From Chryseobacterium sp. VAUSW3 (GTDB lineage Bacteria > Bacteroidota > Bacteroidia > Flavobacteriales > Weeksellaceae), in assembly GCF_002205795.1 (NCBI RefSeq), contig NZ_NIUY01000002.1, positions 124,001-188,000 of the forward strand: 64,000 bases of DNA, written 5' to 3'. The stretch's first letter is position 1. Each line of letters opens with the position of its first letter. Both the position numbers and the translations under genes were made by a program. A model generated the notes under the pieces. It saw only the letters and a list, made by a program, of their open reading frames with translations. It ran no database searches and was not told the origin of the DNA. This document shows positions 8,519 to 16,538 of the stretch, one piece after another.

Positions 8519-9346
8519 TTAGTAAAATTCGATATAAATACTTTCGCCCACTTTCATTCCGAACAGGGTTTTGGCTCCGTTATCTTTATTTCCTTTGTAG
8601 ATGGTAAGTTCAAGCAAGCCGGCATCGTTAAAAATCGCTGCAGATTTGCCGTGATATTCATGTTCCAACTCCCAATCTGTTATAAAATCAGTGTACTGGT
8701 TGTAAATTTTGGTAAGCGCAAGATTTCTGAACTTTAAGATAAAACCATTAAAACCTACACTGTGCTTCTCAAATAACTTTTTACTGATATTGGAAACCAT
8801 ATTTCCGAAATTATCAATATACATGATTTCTCCGATAATCATTTTTTCGTTTTCACTGAATACCGGTCTGGGGAACGAAAGTTGTTTAGGAGATTTAAAT
8901 TTTCTACCAATTACCTCTGGTAATCCACCTTTTTGAAGATGAACCGCAACAGGCGCAAAAATATCGGTAGAAGTAAATTTCACTTCATCATCAAACCTGT
9001 TGTTGAAGGTGATTTCGTAAACTGCTTCCGGTTTAATGTCATAAAAAATTAAACTCAGCACACCGTTGTCTGCAGCAATAAAATAATGCCCGTCGGCCTT
9101 ATAAAGAATGCATTTTCGGTCTTTGGTATAAAAACTGTCTACGGAAATAATATGTACGGTACCTTCAGGAAAAAAAGAGTAGGCGTTCCTTACGATATAG
9201 GCGGTCTGCAACAGGTTGTAGGCCTGTATTTCGTGGGAAATATCAACAATTTTAGCGTCTTCTTTTAAGCTCAGGATTTTTCCTTTCACAGCGGGAACTC
9301 TGTGATCGACCAATCCGTAATCTGAGGTGAAAGTAATAACCGGCAT
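8519..9346 (-). CDS. SAM hydroxide adenosyltransferase (DUF62 family)
   Basis: A 275-residue cytoplasmic enzyme of the DUF62/SAM hydrolase family, related to fluorinase and chlorinase, which splits S-adenosylmethionine with hydroxide to adenosine and methionine. Family marks are the N-terminal ITFTSDYGLVDHRVPAVKG, the block DISHEIQAYN, AADNGVLS, the central FTSTDIFAPVA and the C-terminal-domain motif YIDNFGNMVSNIS. The length is normal. The physiological role of this family in non-halogenating bacteria is unsettled. It is transcribed alone, divergently from phoH. Confidence 0.9.
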   Translation of the reverse strand: MPVITFTSDYGLVDHRVPAVKGKILSLKEDAKIVDISHEIQAYNLLQTAYIVRNAYSFFPEGTVHIISVDSFYTKDRKCILYKADGHYFIAADNGVLSLIFYDIKPEAVYEITFNNRFDDEVKFTSTDIFAPVAVHLQKGGLPEVIGRKFKSPKQLSFPRPVFSENEKMIIGEIMYIDNFGNMVSNISKKLFEKHSVGFNGFILKFRNLALTKIYNQYTDFITDWELEHEYHGKSAAIFNDAGLLELTIYKGNKDNGAKTLFGMKVGESIYIEFY

Positions 9347-9366
9347 TTGTATCTCTTCGGGAATGG

Positions 9367-9374
9367 CAAATTTA
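9367..9374 (-). promoter_or_regulatory. -7 element for the SAM hydroxide adenosyltransferase gene
   Basis: On the minus strand TAAATTTG fits TAnnTTTG and lies 20 nt before the start codon. No clear -33 element is seen, so the call is tentative. Confidence 0.35.
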
Positions 9375-9431
9375 GGGCAAAAAAAAATATTTTGGGGCGA
9401 TAATCAAAAACAAAAACCGCTATTTTTAAAA

Positions 9432-9439
9432 TATATTTG
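9432..9439 (+). promoter_or_regulatory. -7 element for phoH
   Basis: TATATTTG fits TAnnTTTG and lies 40 nt upstream of the phoH ATG. A -33 element is not obvious at the usual spacing. Confidence 0.35.
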
Positions 9440-9479
9440 ATATTTTTAGAGAAAATAATTAACATCAAACAAGAGATAA

Positions 9480-10439
9480 ATGTTCGAACTCAATTATGAA
9501 ATCAAAGGCATTGACGCCAAGACTTTTTACGGAGTCAACAACCAATATTTTAATTTACTAAAATCCAGTTTTCCAACCCTGAAAATTACGGGGCGCGATC
9601 ATTTTATTTTTGCGATTGGGAACAATGAAACGCTGGATGTACTGAAAAATAAGCTGGATGATATTGTGAGTTTTATTTCCAGAAATAATTCACTCACTTT
9701 AAAGGATATTGAAAACATTCTGAATATTAAAGATGAAACCGAAAAACAGCTTGTTTTCGATCAGGATATCATTGTAAAAGGCGTAAACGGTAAGATTATT
9801 AAAGCGAAGACTACCAATTTGAAGAAACTGGTAAAAGAGTCTGAGAAAAAAGACATGGTTTTCGCGATTGGTCCGGCCGGAACGGGAAAGACTTATACCA
9901 GCGTAGCATTGGCAGCAAGGGCTTTGCGTGATAAGGAAGTAAAAAGGATTATTTTAACACGTCCTGCGGTAGAAGCCGGCGAAAGTTTGGGATTCCTTCC
10001 GGGAGATTTAAAAGAGAAACTGGATCCCTATTTACAGCCGCTTTACGATGCACTTCGCGATATGATTCCTCACGAAAAACTGGAAGGATTTATTGAGAAA
10101 AAAGTAATTGAAGTTGCTCCGTTGGCATTTATGCGTGGGCGGACTTTAGACGAAGCTTTTGTTATTCTGGATGAAGCGCAAAATACCACCCATTCGCAGA
10201 TGAAAATGTTTCTTACCAGGATGGGAATGAATGCAAAGTTCATCATAACAGGCGATCCAAGTCAGGTCGATTTACCATTAAGGCAAAAATCTGGCTTGAA
10301 GGAAGCGATGAGAATCTTGAAAGATGTGCAGGAAATTGGGTTTGTACACCTTACCGAAGAAGATGTGGTAAGACATCCCGTAGTGCGGAAAATTATTACC
10401 GCTTACGGAAACGAAGAGAAAAGACAGAGAGAAGAGTAA
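9480..10439 (+). CDS. phoH: PhoH family ATPase
   Basis: A 319-residue P-loop ATPase of the PhoH/YbeZ family. Walker A GPAGTGKT is at residues 131-138, and Walker B AFVILDEAQNT and the downstream ITGDPSQVDLP follow. The N-terminal 100 residues form the small domain typical of YbeZ-type PhoH. In other bacteria YbeZ works with the endoribonuclease YbeY in rRNA processing, but ybeY is not next to it here. The gene is monocistronic: a new promoter follows it. Confidence 0.92.
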   Translation: MFELNYEIKGIDAKTFYGVNNQYFNLLKSSFPTLKITGRDHFIFAIGNNETLDVLKNKLDDIVSFISRNNSLTLKDIENILNIKDETEKQLVFDQDIIVKGVNGKIIKAKTTNLKKLVKESEKKDMVFAIGPAGTGKTYTSVALAARALRDKEVKRIILTRPAVEAGESLGFLPGDLKEKLDPYLQPLYDALRDMIPHEKLEGFIEKKVIEVAPLAFMRGRTLDEAFVILDEAQNTTHSQMKMFLTRMGMNAKFIITGDPSQVDLPLRQKSGLKEAMRILKDVQEIGFVHLTEEDVVRHPVVRKIITAYGNEEKRQREE

Positions 10440-10479
10440 TTCATGATAAAAGTCATGTTAAAGGAATGTTAAATAGATT

Positions 10480-10487
10480 TATCTTTG
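10480..10487 (+). promoter_or_regulatory. -7 element for the outer-membrane protein gene at 10510
   Basis: TATCTTTGC matches the Bacteroidetes TAnnTTTG element well and lies 22 nt before the ATG. The -33 region is weak. Confidence 0.45.
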
Positions 10488-10509
10488 CAGCCAAATTAAA
10501 TTAAAAATT

Positions 10510-11040
10510 ATGAAAAAATTATTGCTAGTTGGTGCATTAGCACTTTTCGCGGCTGTAAATGCACAAACTCAGAATCCAGCTTTAGCAAAAGGTAAATGGT
10601 TAGTAGAAGCAAATACTAACTTTGGTGTTTTAAGCCCTTCAAACACTTCTATTGGATTTTATACAAGTGATGGTGATTCTATGTTCAAAATTGGTGGAGA
10701 AGCTGGATATTTTGTTGCGAATAACTTGGCATTGAAATTAGGTTTGGGAATTACCTCTTTAACTGTAGATAATTTCTATGGAAATAATGAAACTTCCACT
10801 GCATTCAACTACAAAGTTGGAGTAAAGTACTATATTGCAAGTATGTTCCCAGTTCAGGTTGATTTTAACGGAATTTCAAGCGAAGGCGAAAATATTAACG
10901 CCGTTGGATTTCAAGGAGGTTATGCATGGTTTGTATCTCCTAACATCTCTATTGAACCAGGTTTAAGATATGACTTAGGTACTGCAGAAGGTTCAAGCGG
11001 AATTTTCTCTGGTAATGTTGGTTTTGCCCTACATTTCTAA
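10510..11040 (+). CDS. Small outer-membrane beta-barrel protein
   Basis: A 176-residue exported protein with a clear signal peptide (MKKLLLVGALALFAAVNAQ). Alternating hydrophobic strands rich in Gly, Tyr and Phe follow, and it ends in a terminal Phe (NVGFALHF), which fits BamA-dependent insertion. It belongs to the general OmpW/opacity-like eight-strand barrel group. The exact role is unknown. Codon use looks optimised (many GGT, AAC and GTT codons), suggesting high expression. It has its own promoter and a strong terminator. It may be a distant relative of the next barrel gene, which is also preceded by a TAnnTTTG element. Confidence 0.82.
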   Translation: MKKLLLVGALALFAAVNAQTQNPALAKGKWLVEANTNFGVLSPSNTSIGFYTSDGDSMFKIGGEAGYFVANNLALKLGLGITSLTVDNFYGNNETSTAFNYKVGVKYYIASMFPVQVDFNGISSEGENINAVGFQGGYAWFVSPNISIEPGLRYDLGTAEGSSGIFSGNVGFALHF

Positions 11041-11060
11041 AAAAAAAATTTAAGATAAAT

Positions 11061-11092
11061 ATCCCGGTTTATTAGAACCGGGATTTTTTTTG
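11061..11092 (+). terminator. Rho-independent terminator after the 10510 barrel gene
   Basis: Stem ATCCCGGTT / AACCGGGAT with a 6-nt loop is followed by eight T. Confidence 0.9.
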
Positions 11093-11154
11093 CCCAATAT
11101 CTGGAGATTTCTCAAAAAAACGGTGCATCTTCTTTCCGGTCAGAATTAAATTGA

Positions 11155-11162
11155 TATTTTTG
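11155..11162 (+). promoter_or_regulatory. -7 element for the barrel gene at 11180
   Basis: TATTTTTG lies 17 nt before the ATG and fits TAnnTTTG. The -33 is not clear. Confidence 0.35.
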
Positions 11163-11179
11163 ATGAAAATTAAAAATTT

Positions 11180-11671
11180 ATGAAAAGAGTAGTATTGGCG
11201 TTCGCCATGATGATGTTTGGGCTTATGAATGCTCAGGTAAAATTTGGGATTAACGGTGGATTTTCGTCGGCTGTAGTTTCTGATGATTTTGATGAGCTTA
11301 CTGCAGGTTATTATGCGGGAGTTTTTACAGAATTTGGAATTCCTGGATTTGCCAAAATGCAACCTGCGCTGAATTATGTGAAATTTAAAGATGATTCTTA
11401 TCTGCAGATCCCGGTGATAATGAAATTTTATTTCCTGCCGAAAGTAAATGTGCAGTTGGGTCCGCAGTTCGCCTTCAGGCTCGATGATGTGCCGGATACC
11501 ATTAACAAATCAAATTTTGGTGCGGCTGTAGGCTTGGGCGCCGACTTATTTTCAGGGCTGCTTATTGAGGCACGGTACGCATTTCAGCTGAATAATGCTT
11601 TTAAAAGCCCGGCGACAGGCGAAAAGCTTCATTTCAATCTCTTCAATGTTGGTTTAGGTTTACGACTTTAA
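11180..11671 (+). CDS. Outer-membrane beta-barrel protein, PorT-like
   Basis: A 163-residue exported protein with signal peptide MKRVVLAFAMMMFGLMNAQ. Several amphipathic strands follow (KFGINGGFSSAVV, NVQLGPQFAFRLD, GAAVGLGADLFSGLLIEARYAFQL), and the last strand ends in LGLRL. This is the outer-membrane barrel family common in Bacteroidetes (beta-barrel domain 2, PorT-like). Most members have no assigned function. It is closed by a bidirectional terminator facing ffh. Confidence 0.8.
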   Translation: MKRVVLAFAMMMFGLMNAQVKFGINGGFSSAVVSDDFDELTAGYYAGVFTEFGIPGFAKMQPALNYVKFKDDSYLQIPVIMKFYFLPKVNVQLGPQFAFRLDDVPDTINKSNFGAAVGLGADLFSGLLIEARYAFQLNNAFKSPATGEKLHFNLFNVGLGLRL

Positions 11672-11691
11672 TGATTAAAAAATAGCTCACA

Positions 11692-11724
11692 AAAAATCCC
11701 GAATCATTCAATTCGGGGTTTTTA
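11692..11724. terminator. Bidirectional terminator between the barrel gene and ffh
   Basis: Stem CCCGAAT / ATTCGGG with a 6-nt loop is flanked by A and T runs, between convergent genes. Confidence 0.8.
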
Positions 11725-11749
11725 TTTTGAAATTCTGGAAATTTATATT

Positions 11750-13117
11750 TTATCTTCCGAACAGGTTGCCACCCATTCCTGGCATTTTTGGCATTCCTTT
11801 ACTCATCATTTCCATCATTTGTTTTCCTTGCGGACCTTGCATCATTTTCATCATTTTACCCATTTGATCAAATTGTTTCATCAACGCATTTACGTCTTCA
11901 ATTTTTCTTCCGGCACCTCTGGCAATACGGTTTTTTCTCTGGGTGTTGATAATCGACGGTCTTCTTCGTTCTTCCGGCGTCATAGAATGAATAATGGCTT
12001 CGATATGTTTAAAGGCGTCATCATTAATATCAACATCTTTTATAGCTTTGCCAACGCCCGGAATCATGCCCATTAAATCTTTCATATTTCCCATTTTTTT
12101 GATCTGGTTGATCTGTTTTAGGAAATCATCAAAACCGAATTCGTTTTTTGCGATTTTTTTATGGAGTTTTTTAGCTTCCTCTTCATCAAACTGCTCCTGA
12201 GCTCTTTCAACAAGGGAAACCACGTCTCCCATTCCAAGGATTCGGTCTGCCATTCTTTCCGGATAGAAAACATCCAGCGCTTCCATTTTTTCACCGGTTG
12301 AAATAAACTTAATAGGTTTTTCAACAACGGAACGGATGGTAAGAGCAGCTCCACCTCGTGTATCACCATCTAATTTTGTAAGAACAACTCCATCAAAATT
12401 CAGTGCTTCGTTAAAGGTTTTAGCAGTATTCACGGCATCCTGACCCGTCATGGAATCCACCACGAATAAGGTTTCATTAGGCTTGATGAAATAATGAACC
12501 GATTTAATCTCGTTCATCATCTGCTCATCAACAGCCAAACGGCCCGCGGTATCCACAATTACTACATCATGGTTGTTTTCTTTCGCAAATTTTACGGCAT
12601 TTTCAGCGATAGAAGACGGGTTTACAGCACCTTCTTCGGTATAAACGGGAATTCCGGTCTGCTGACCAAGAATTTTCAGCTGTTCAATTGCCGCAGGCCG
12701 GTAAACGTCGCAGGCAACCAATAAAGGTTTTTTGTTCTTTTTTAATTTTAAATAATTTGCAAGCTTGCCGGAAAAAGTTGTTTTACCGGAACCCTGAAGA
12801 CCTGCAATCAGGATGACGCTGGGTTTGCCCGAAAGATTAATTCCTTCCTGCGTACCACCCATGAGTTCCACAAGTTCGTCGTGAACGATTTTGGTCATGA
12901 GCTGCCCGGGAGTTAAACTTGTAAGAACGTTTTGTCCTAAAGCTTTGTCCTGAACTCTTTTGGTTAAATCTTTCGCAACTTTATAGTTAACATCGGCATC
13001 CACCAAAGCACGGCGGATTTCTTTTACCGTTTCCGCAACGTTGATTTCGGTGATTTTTCCGCGCCCTGATATATTATGAAGCGCTTTATCTAATTTATCC
13101 TGTAAACTGTTGAACAT
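11750..13117 (-). CDS. ffh: Signal recognition particle protein Ffh
   Basis: Ffh is the GTPase of the signal recognition particle and targets nascent membrane proteins to FtsY and SecYEG. The 455-residue form begins MFNSLQDKLDKALHNISGRG (N domain). The P-loop GLQGSGKTTFSGKLA, the DTAGRLAVDEQMM G3 region and the TKLDGDTRGGAAL G4 block follow, and the C-terminal M domain is methionine-rich. I placed the start at 13117; 19 further upstream codons in frame have no family similarity. Its start region faces atpZ in a divergent arrangement. Confidence 0.96.
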   Translation of the reverse strand: MFNSLQDKLDKALHNISGRGKITEINVAETVKEIRRALVDADVNYKVAKDLTKRVQDKALGQNVLTSLTPGQLMTKIVHDELVELMGGTQEGINLSGKPSVILIAGLQGSGKTTFSGKLANYLKLKKNKKPLLVACDVYRPAAIEQLKILGQQTGIPVYTEEGAVNPSSIAENAVKFAKENNHDVVIVDTAGRLAVDEQMMNEIKSVHYFIKPNETLFVVDSMTGQDAVNTAKTFNEALNFDGVVLTKLDGDTRGGAALTIRSVVEKPIKFISTGEKMEALDVFYPERMADRILGMGDVVSLVERAQEQFDEEEAKKLHKKIAKNEFGFDDFLKQINQIKKMGNMKDLMGMIPGVGKAIKDVDINDDAFKHIEAIIHSMTPEERRRPSIINTQRKNRIARGAGRKIEDVNALMKQFDQMGKMMKMMQGPQGKQMMEMMSKGMPKMPGMGGNLFGR

Positions 13118-13138
13118 CGTTTTTTTATTTAAGAGTTG

Positions 13139-13146
13139 CAAAAATA
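13139..13146 (-). promoter_or_regulatory. -7 element for ffh
   Basis: On the minus strand TATTTTTGC lies 21 nt before the ffh ATG. The nearest upstream TTTG is 25 nt away, a little long. Confidence 0.4.
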
Positions 13147-13199
13147 CAGAAATTAGATGATATTTAAAATTCAAAATTTTTCAATTGGTCGATAATGGT

Positions 13200-13207
13200 T
13201 AGATTTG
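13200..13207 (+). promoter_or_regulatory. -7 element for atpZ
   Basis: TAGATTTG lies 12 nt before the atpZ ATG and fits TAnnTTTG, implying a very short leader. No good -33 is seen. Confidence 0.35.
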
Positions 13208-13219
13208 CAAAAAACTTGA

Positions 13220-13510
13220 ATGTCTGAGGAGAAACCAACACAGCAGGAATTCAGCCAGGAAGATGAGAAAAAATTCCGAAGAAACGGGCTTAGGCAATAC
13301 GGTGTTTATTCAGCCATCGTTTTTCAGATGCTTGCTACTATGGGATTAGGATTTTGGGGTGGCAAAAAAATTAATGATCATTTCGGGTTTGAAACCAATC
13401 TTTTAACTGTTGGGATTGGATTTTTAGGGATGTTTCTCGCTTTCTACAATTTGCTGCAGCAACTGAAGAGCGTGCAGCGTGATGACAAATCCGACAATTC
13501 AAAAAAATAA
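13220..13510 (+). CDS. atpZ: AtpZ/AtpI-family protein of the ATP synthase locus
   Basis: A 96-residue membrane protein with a charged N-terminus (KKFRRNGLRQYGVYSAI) and two membrane helices (VFQMLATMGLGFWGGKKI and LLTVGIGFLGMFLAFYNLL). This is the AtpZ/AtpI family layout (two-helix hairpin), always found at the head of F-type ATP synthase operons. Homologues help assemble the c ring or act in divalent-cation uptake with AtpI. It begins the ATP synthase cluster and is followed 48 nt later by a four-helix protein that may be its partner. Confidence 0.85.
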   Translation: MSEEKPTQQEFSQEDEKKFRRNGLRQYGVYSAIVFQMLATMGLGFWGGKKINDHFGFETNLLTVGIGFLGMFLAFYNLLQQLKSVQRDDKSDNSKK

Positions 13511-13558
13511 AATTCAGTAAATAATTCAAAACAATTTAAATCCAATATTATATCTGCA

Positions 13559-13957
13559 ATGAAAATTAAGAAAACCACCATTTATATCATTCTGTTTTTT
13601 ATCATGTTTTTTCTCCATTTTGGAATCTGGCAGTATTTGGAAGTCGGTTTCGAAACAACTTTTATCAGGTATTATCTTTTTCTTACGTTGCTTTTCACGA
13701 TTGTAATCACAATTTTGTCGATTATTAAAAAAATATACCCTAATTATATAGGTTTCGGATTTATGGGATTGGTGATGTTTAAGCTCATGATTATGTTTTT
13801 GGTAATGAAAAAGCTCAATTTAAATGAAGTCCCTAATTATAAAGTTCATTTTGTTATTCCTTATTTAATTTCTTTGGTTCTGGAAACCTTGTATGCCGTA
13901 AAATTGATACAGACCGAAGAGGTTACAGAATCCCCCGAAGATGAAAAAAATCAGTAA
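13559..13957 (+). CDS. Four-helix membrane protein in the ATP synthase locus (DUF6168-like, AtpI-like position)
   Basis: A 132-residue protein of almost nothing but four membrane helices: TIYIILFFIMFFLHFGIWQ, YYLFLTLLFTIVITILSII, FMGLVMFKLMIMFLVM and VIPYLISLVLETLYAVKLI. A short acidic tail follows. I recognise it as the uncharacterised family (DUF6168) that sits between atpZ and atpB in flavobacteria. Length, helix number, the lysine inside helix three (MFKLMIMF) and gene position resemble AtpI/UncI of other phyla. A role as AtpI equivalent is my inference. Sequence alone does not prove homology. Confidence 0.75.
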   Translation: MKIKKTTIYIILFFIMFFLHFGIWQYLEVGFETTFIRYYLFLTLLFTIVITILSIIKKIYPNYIGFGFMGLVMFKLMIMFLVMKKLNLNEVPNYKVHFVIPYLISLVLETLYAVKLIQTEEVTESPEDEKNQ

Positions 13958-13988
13958 AAATTGATTTTTATATTATGATTATTTGTTC

Positions 13989-13996
13989 TATTTTTG
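13989..13996 (+). promoter_or_regulatory. -7 element for the atpB-atpG operon
   Basis: TATTTTTGC lies 26 nt before the atpB ATG and fits TAnnTTTG. A TTG at 13961-13963 is 25 nt upstream, slightly long. It would separate atpB-G expression from atpZ. Confidence 0.45.
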
Positions 13997-14021
13997 CAAA
14001 ACTTTAAAATAAGATATAGCA

Positions 14022-15164
14022 ATGCTGAAAAGAGTAGTTCTTGTACTAGGTTTTTTATCGACATTTTCAACATCGTTTGCACAGCACGACGCTGTTGTAG
14101 TAAGCGAAACACCTGTTGCTACGGCTCCTGCACAGGCGGCAGAATTACCTGCAGTGGTTACTGAAAAAGACAAAATCAAGAAAGAAAACAAGGACTTTAT
14201 CACCCATCACCTTCTCGACGCACACAGCTTTGATATTATGGTGACGAAAGAAGGCAAACATATTGGTTTTCCGCTTCCTGTAATTTTTTACGACAGTGCC
14301 AATGGTCTTCATACAATGATGAGTTCGGCATTTCACCACGGCAAAGAAGTAGTGGAAAGCAAAGGTGGTTATTATAAACTCTTCCACGAAAAGATTTATA
14401 AAACTGATGCTTCAGGAACAATTAATCTTGATGAACATCAGCACGCAACCAACGAAAAAGTGCTGGATTTTTCGATCACCAAAACAGTTCTAATGGTTGT
14501 AGTTACTGCATTACTTATGATCTTTATTTTCGGTGGAATTGCAAAAAGCTACAAAAACTCTTTGGTTCCTACAGGCGCAGGAAAAATTCTGGAACCATTG
14601 ATTCTTTTCATCAGAGACGATATTGCTAAACCAAACATTGGTGCGAAATATCAGAAATACATGAGCTATTTGCTTACGATATTCTTTTTTATCCTTTTCC
14701 TTAATGTCTTCGGGCTGTTACCTTTTGGTATTAATGTTACAGGAAATATTGCAATTACCGCAGCGTTAGCGATTTTTACTTTCTTTATCACGCAATTTAC
14801 TGCAAACAAGAATTACTGGCAGCACATTTTCTGGATGCCAGGTTTGCCTTTGCCAATGAAAATTGTGATGATGCCGATTGAAATTATCGGGATGTTCATT
14901 AAACCATTTGCGCTTCTTATACGTCTTTTTGCGAACATGACTGCGGGTCACATTGTAATTATGTCGCTTATCGCAATGATCTACGTTTTCAAAAATGTAA
15001 TCGCGGGTGTTGCGTTCCCATTCTTAACTTTTGTACTTTATCTTCTTGAAATATTAGTTGCATTCCTTCAGGCTTATATCTTTACGATGCTTTCTGCGGT
15101 GTATTTTGGTATGGCCAACGAAGAGCACCATCACGAAGGTGAAGAAGGAGTGGTACATCATTAA
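14022..15164 (+). CDS. atpB: ATP synthase F0 subunit a
   Basis: Subunit a forms the proton half-channels beside the c ring. The 380-residue protein has an N-terminal signal peptide (MLKRVVLVLGFLSTFSTSFAQ) and a long extracytoplasmic extension of about 130 residues before the first conserved helix, a feature of Bacteroidetes subunit a. The essential arginine is in the block ALLIRLFANMTAGHIVI. The C-terminus is histidine-rich (EEHHHEGEEGVVHH). It starts the six-gene run atpB-E-F-H-A-G. Confidence 0.96.
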   Translation: MLKRVVLVLGFLSTFSTSFAQHDAVVVSETPVATAPAQAAELPAVVTEKDKIKKENKDFITHHLLDAHSFDIMVTKEGKHIGFPLPVIFYDSANGLHTMMSSAFHHGKEVVESKGGYYKLFHEKIYKTDASGTINLDEHQHATNEKVLDFSITKTVLMVVVTALLMIFIFGGIAKSYKNSLVPTGAGKILEPLILFIRDDIAKPNIGAKYQKYMSYLLTIFFFILFLNVFGLLPFGINVTGNIAITAALAIFTFFITQFTANKNYWQHIFWMPGLPLPMKIVMMPIEIIGMFIKPFALLIRLFANMTAGHIVIMSLIAMIYVFKNVIAGVAFPFLTFVLYLLEILVAFLQAYIFTMLSAVYFGMANEEHHHEGEEGVVHH

Positions 15165-15188
15165 TAAAACCTTTTAAATTTTTATATT

Positions 15189-15377
15189 ATGGATCTTAAA
15201 TTAGTAGGTGCAGGTTTAGTAGTAATCGGAGCAGGATTAGGTATCGGTAAAATCGGTGCTGCTGCTCTTGAGGGTATGGCTCGTCAACCAGAGCAAGCCG
15301 GTAAACTTCAAACAGCGATGCTTATCGCTGCTGCACTTGTTGAAGGTCTTGCATTTGCTGCATTATTCGCAGTTTAA
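15189..15377 (+). CDS. atpE: ATP synthase F0 subunit c
   Basis: The c-ring subunit is a 62-residue hairpin of two helices joined by the polar loop ARQPEQ. The ion-carrying carboxylate is Glu52 (LVEGLAFAALF). It is followed by Gly rather than Ser or Thr, and helix one has Ile where sodium-type rings have Gln, so the ring should carry protons. The gene is GC-enriched and codon-optimised relative to its neighbours. A stem-loop lies in the 104-nt gap to atpF. Confidence 0.96.
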   Translation: MDLKLVGAGLVVIGAGLGIGKIGAAALEGMARQPEQAGKLQTAMLIAAALVEGLAFAALFAV

Positions 15378-15401
15378 TCAAGCTTTTCAGCCCAAAAATT
15401 T

Positions 15402-15435
15402 TCATCTGCCGGGAACGGTTGGTTACGGCAGATGA
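15402..15435 (+). other. Stem-loop between atpE and atpF
   Basis: TCATCTGCCG pairs perfectly with CGGCAGATGA across a 14-nt loop and is followed by a TTTTT run. It looks like a partial terminator or RNA-processing/stability hairpin at the 3' end of atpE, whose product is needed in many copies per enzyme. The role is inferred. Confidence 0.6.
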
Positions 15436-15481
15436 TTTTTAAAAAAAATTAAAAACAACTACATATATATCATAACTCATT

Positions 15482-15979
15482 ATGGGATTATTAGAAAATT
15501 TTTCATCAGGTTTATTCATCATCCAGTCGGTGGTATTCATCATCCTGCTATTAGTTTTAAGAAAATTTGCATGGAAGCCGATTATGGATGCGGTGAACGA
15601 AAGAGAAGTAACAATTATCGACTCTCTTAACCAGGCGAAACTTGCAAAACAGGAAGTACAGAACTTAAAAGCTGAAAACGAAAACATCATTCGTGAAGCA
15701 AAAGTAGAGCGAGATAATATCCTGAAAGAAGCCAGAGAAATTAAAGACAGAATTGTAGGTGAAGCAAAAGATCTTGCCAAAGCAGAAGGCGACAAAATGA
15801 TTGAGCAGGCAAGACAGTCTATCCAGGCAGAAAAAGCTGCAGCGATGTCGGAAATTAAGAACCAGATTGGTACACTGTCGGTTACGATTGCTGAATCAAT
15901 CCTGAAGCAGAAATTAGACAACGATGGCGCTCAAAACGCTTTGGTTGAAAATATTCTTAACAAATCTAACCTGAACTAA
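15482..15979 (+). CDS. atpF: ATP synthase F0 subunit b
   Basis: Subunit b is the peripheral stalk. The 165-residue protein has one N-terminal membrane helix (FIIQSVVFIILLLVLRKFAW) and then a long charged coiled coil rich in Ala, Glu, Lys and Gln. The length is normal. It ends one nucleotide before atpH, so the two are translated together. Confidence 0.95.
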   Translation: MGLLENFSSGLFIIQSVVFIILLLVLRKFAWKPIMDAVNEREVTIIDSLNQAKLAKQEVQNLKAENENIIREAKVERDNILKEAREIKDRIVGEAKDLAKAEGDKMIEQARQSIQAEKAAAMSEIKNQIGTLSVTIAESILKQKLDNDGAQNALVENILNKSNLN

Positions 15980-15980
15980 A

Positions 15981-16520
15981 ATGCTTACAAGTAAAGTAGC
16001 AAAAAGATACGCGCAAGGTTTACTCAATTTCACTCAGGAGTCAGGAAATACCGATTCTGTTTTTACTGAAATGGGTGATATTGTGAAAACCATTGAAAAG
16101 TCGAAGCAGCTGCAAAGTTTTTTCGCTTCTCCGATCATTGATGTGAAGAAAAAAGTAAGCATTGCCTTAGAAATTTTCAAAGATTTTTCCCCGGTTACAA
16201 AAAGCATGCTTCAACTTATCATCAAACAGGGCCGTGAAAGCCAGATGCAGAACATTGCACAGGAATTCATTAATAAAGTGGAGGACATGAATGGGGTACA
16301 GCGAATTACGATTACCTCTGCATCAGCACTTTCTTCAGAAAACATCAACAATATTCTGAAGTCTTCAGAACTTGTGAATCACGATAATAAGTTCGATGTA
16401 AAATCCATCATTAATCCAGAGATTTTAGGAGGTTATATTCTGCGTGTTGGTGATCAGCAGGTAGACGCCTCAGTAAAATCTAAACTGAGCAAGCTTAAAA
16501 AAGAATTTCAATTAAATTAA
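15981..16520 (+). CDS. atpH: ATP synthase F1 subunit delta
   Basis: The delta subunit (OSCP-like) joins the peripheral stalk to the alpha/beta head. The 179-residue protein begins SKVAKRYAQGLLNF, has the central FFASPIIDVKKKVSIALEIF region, and ends with the typical block GGYILRVGDQQVDASVKSKL. It lies between atpF and atpA with gaps of 1 and 18 nt. Confidence 0.95.
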   Translation: MLTSKVAKRYAQGLLNFTQESGNTDSVFTEMGDIVKTIEKSKQLQSFFASPIIDVKKKVSIALEIFKDFSPVTKSMLQLIIKQGRESQMQNIAQEFINKVEDMNGVQRITITSASALSSENINNILKSSELVNHDNKFDVKSIINPEILGGYILRVGDQQVDASVKSKLSKLKKEFQLN

Positions 16521-16538
16521 GATAAAAACAACCATAAA

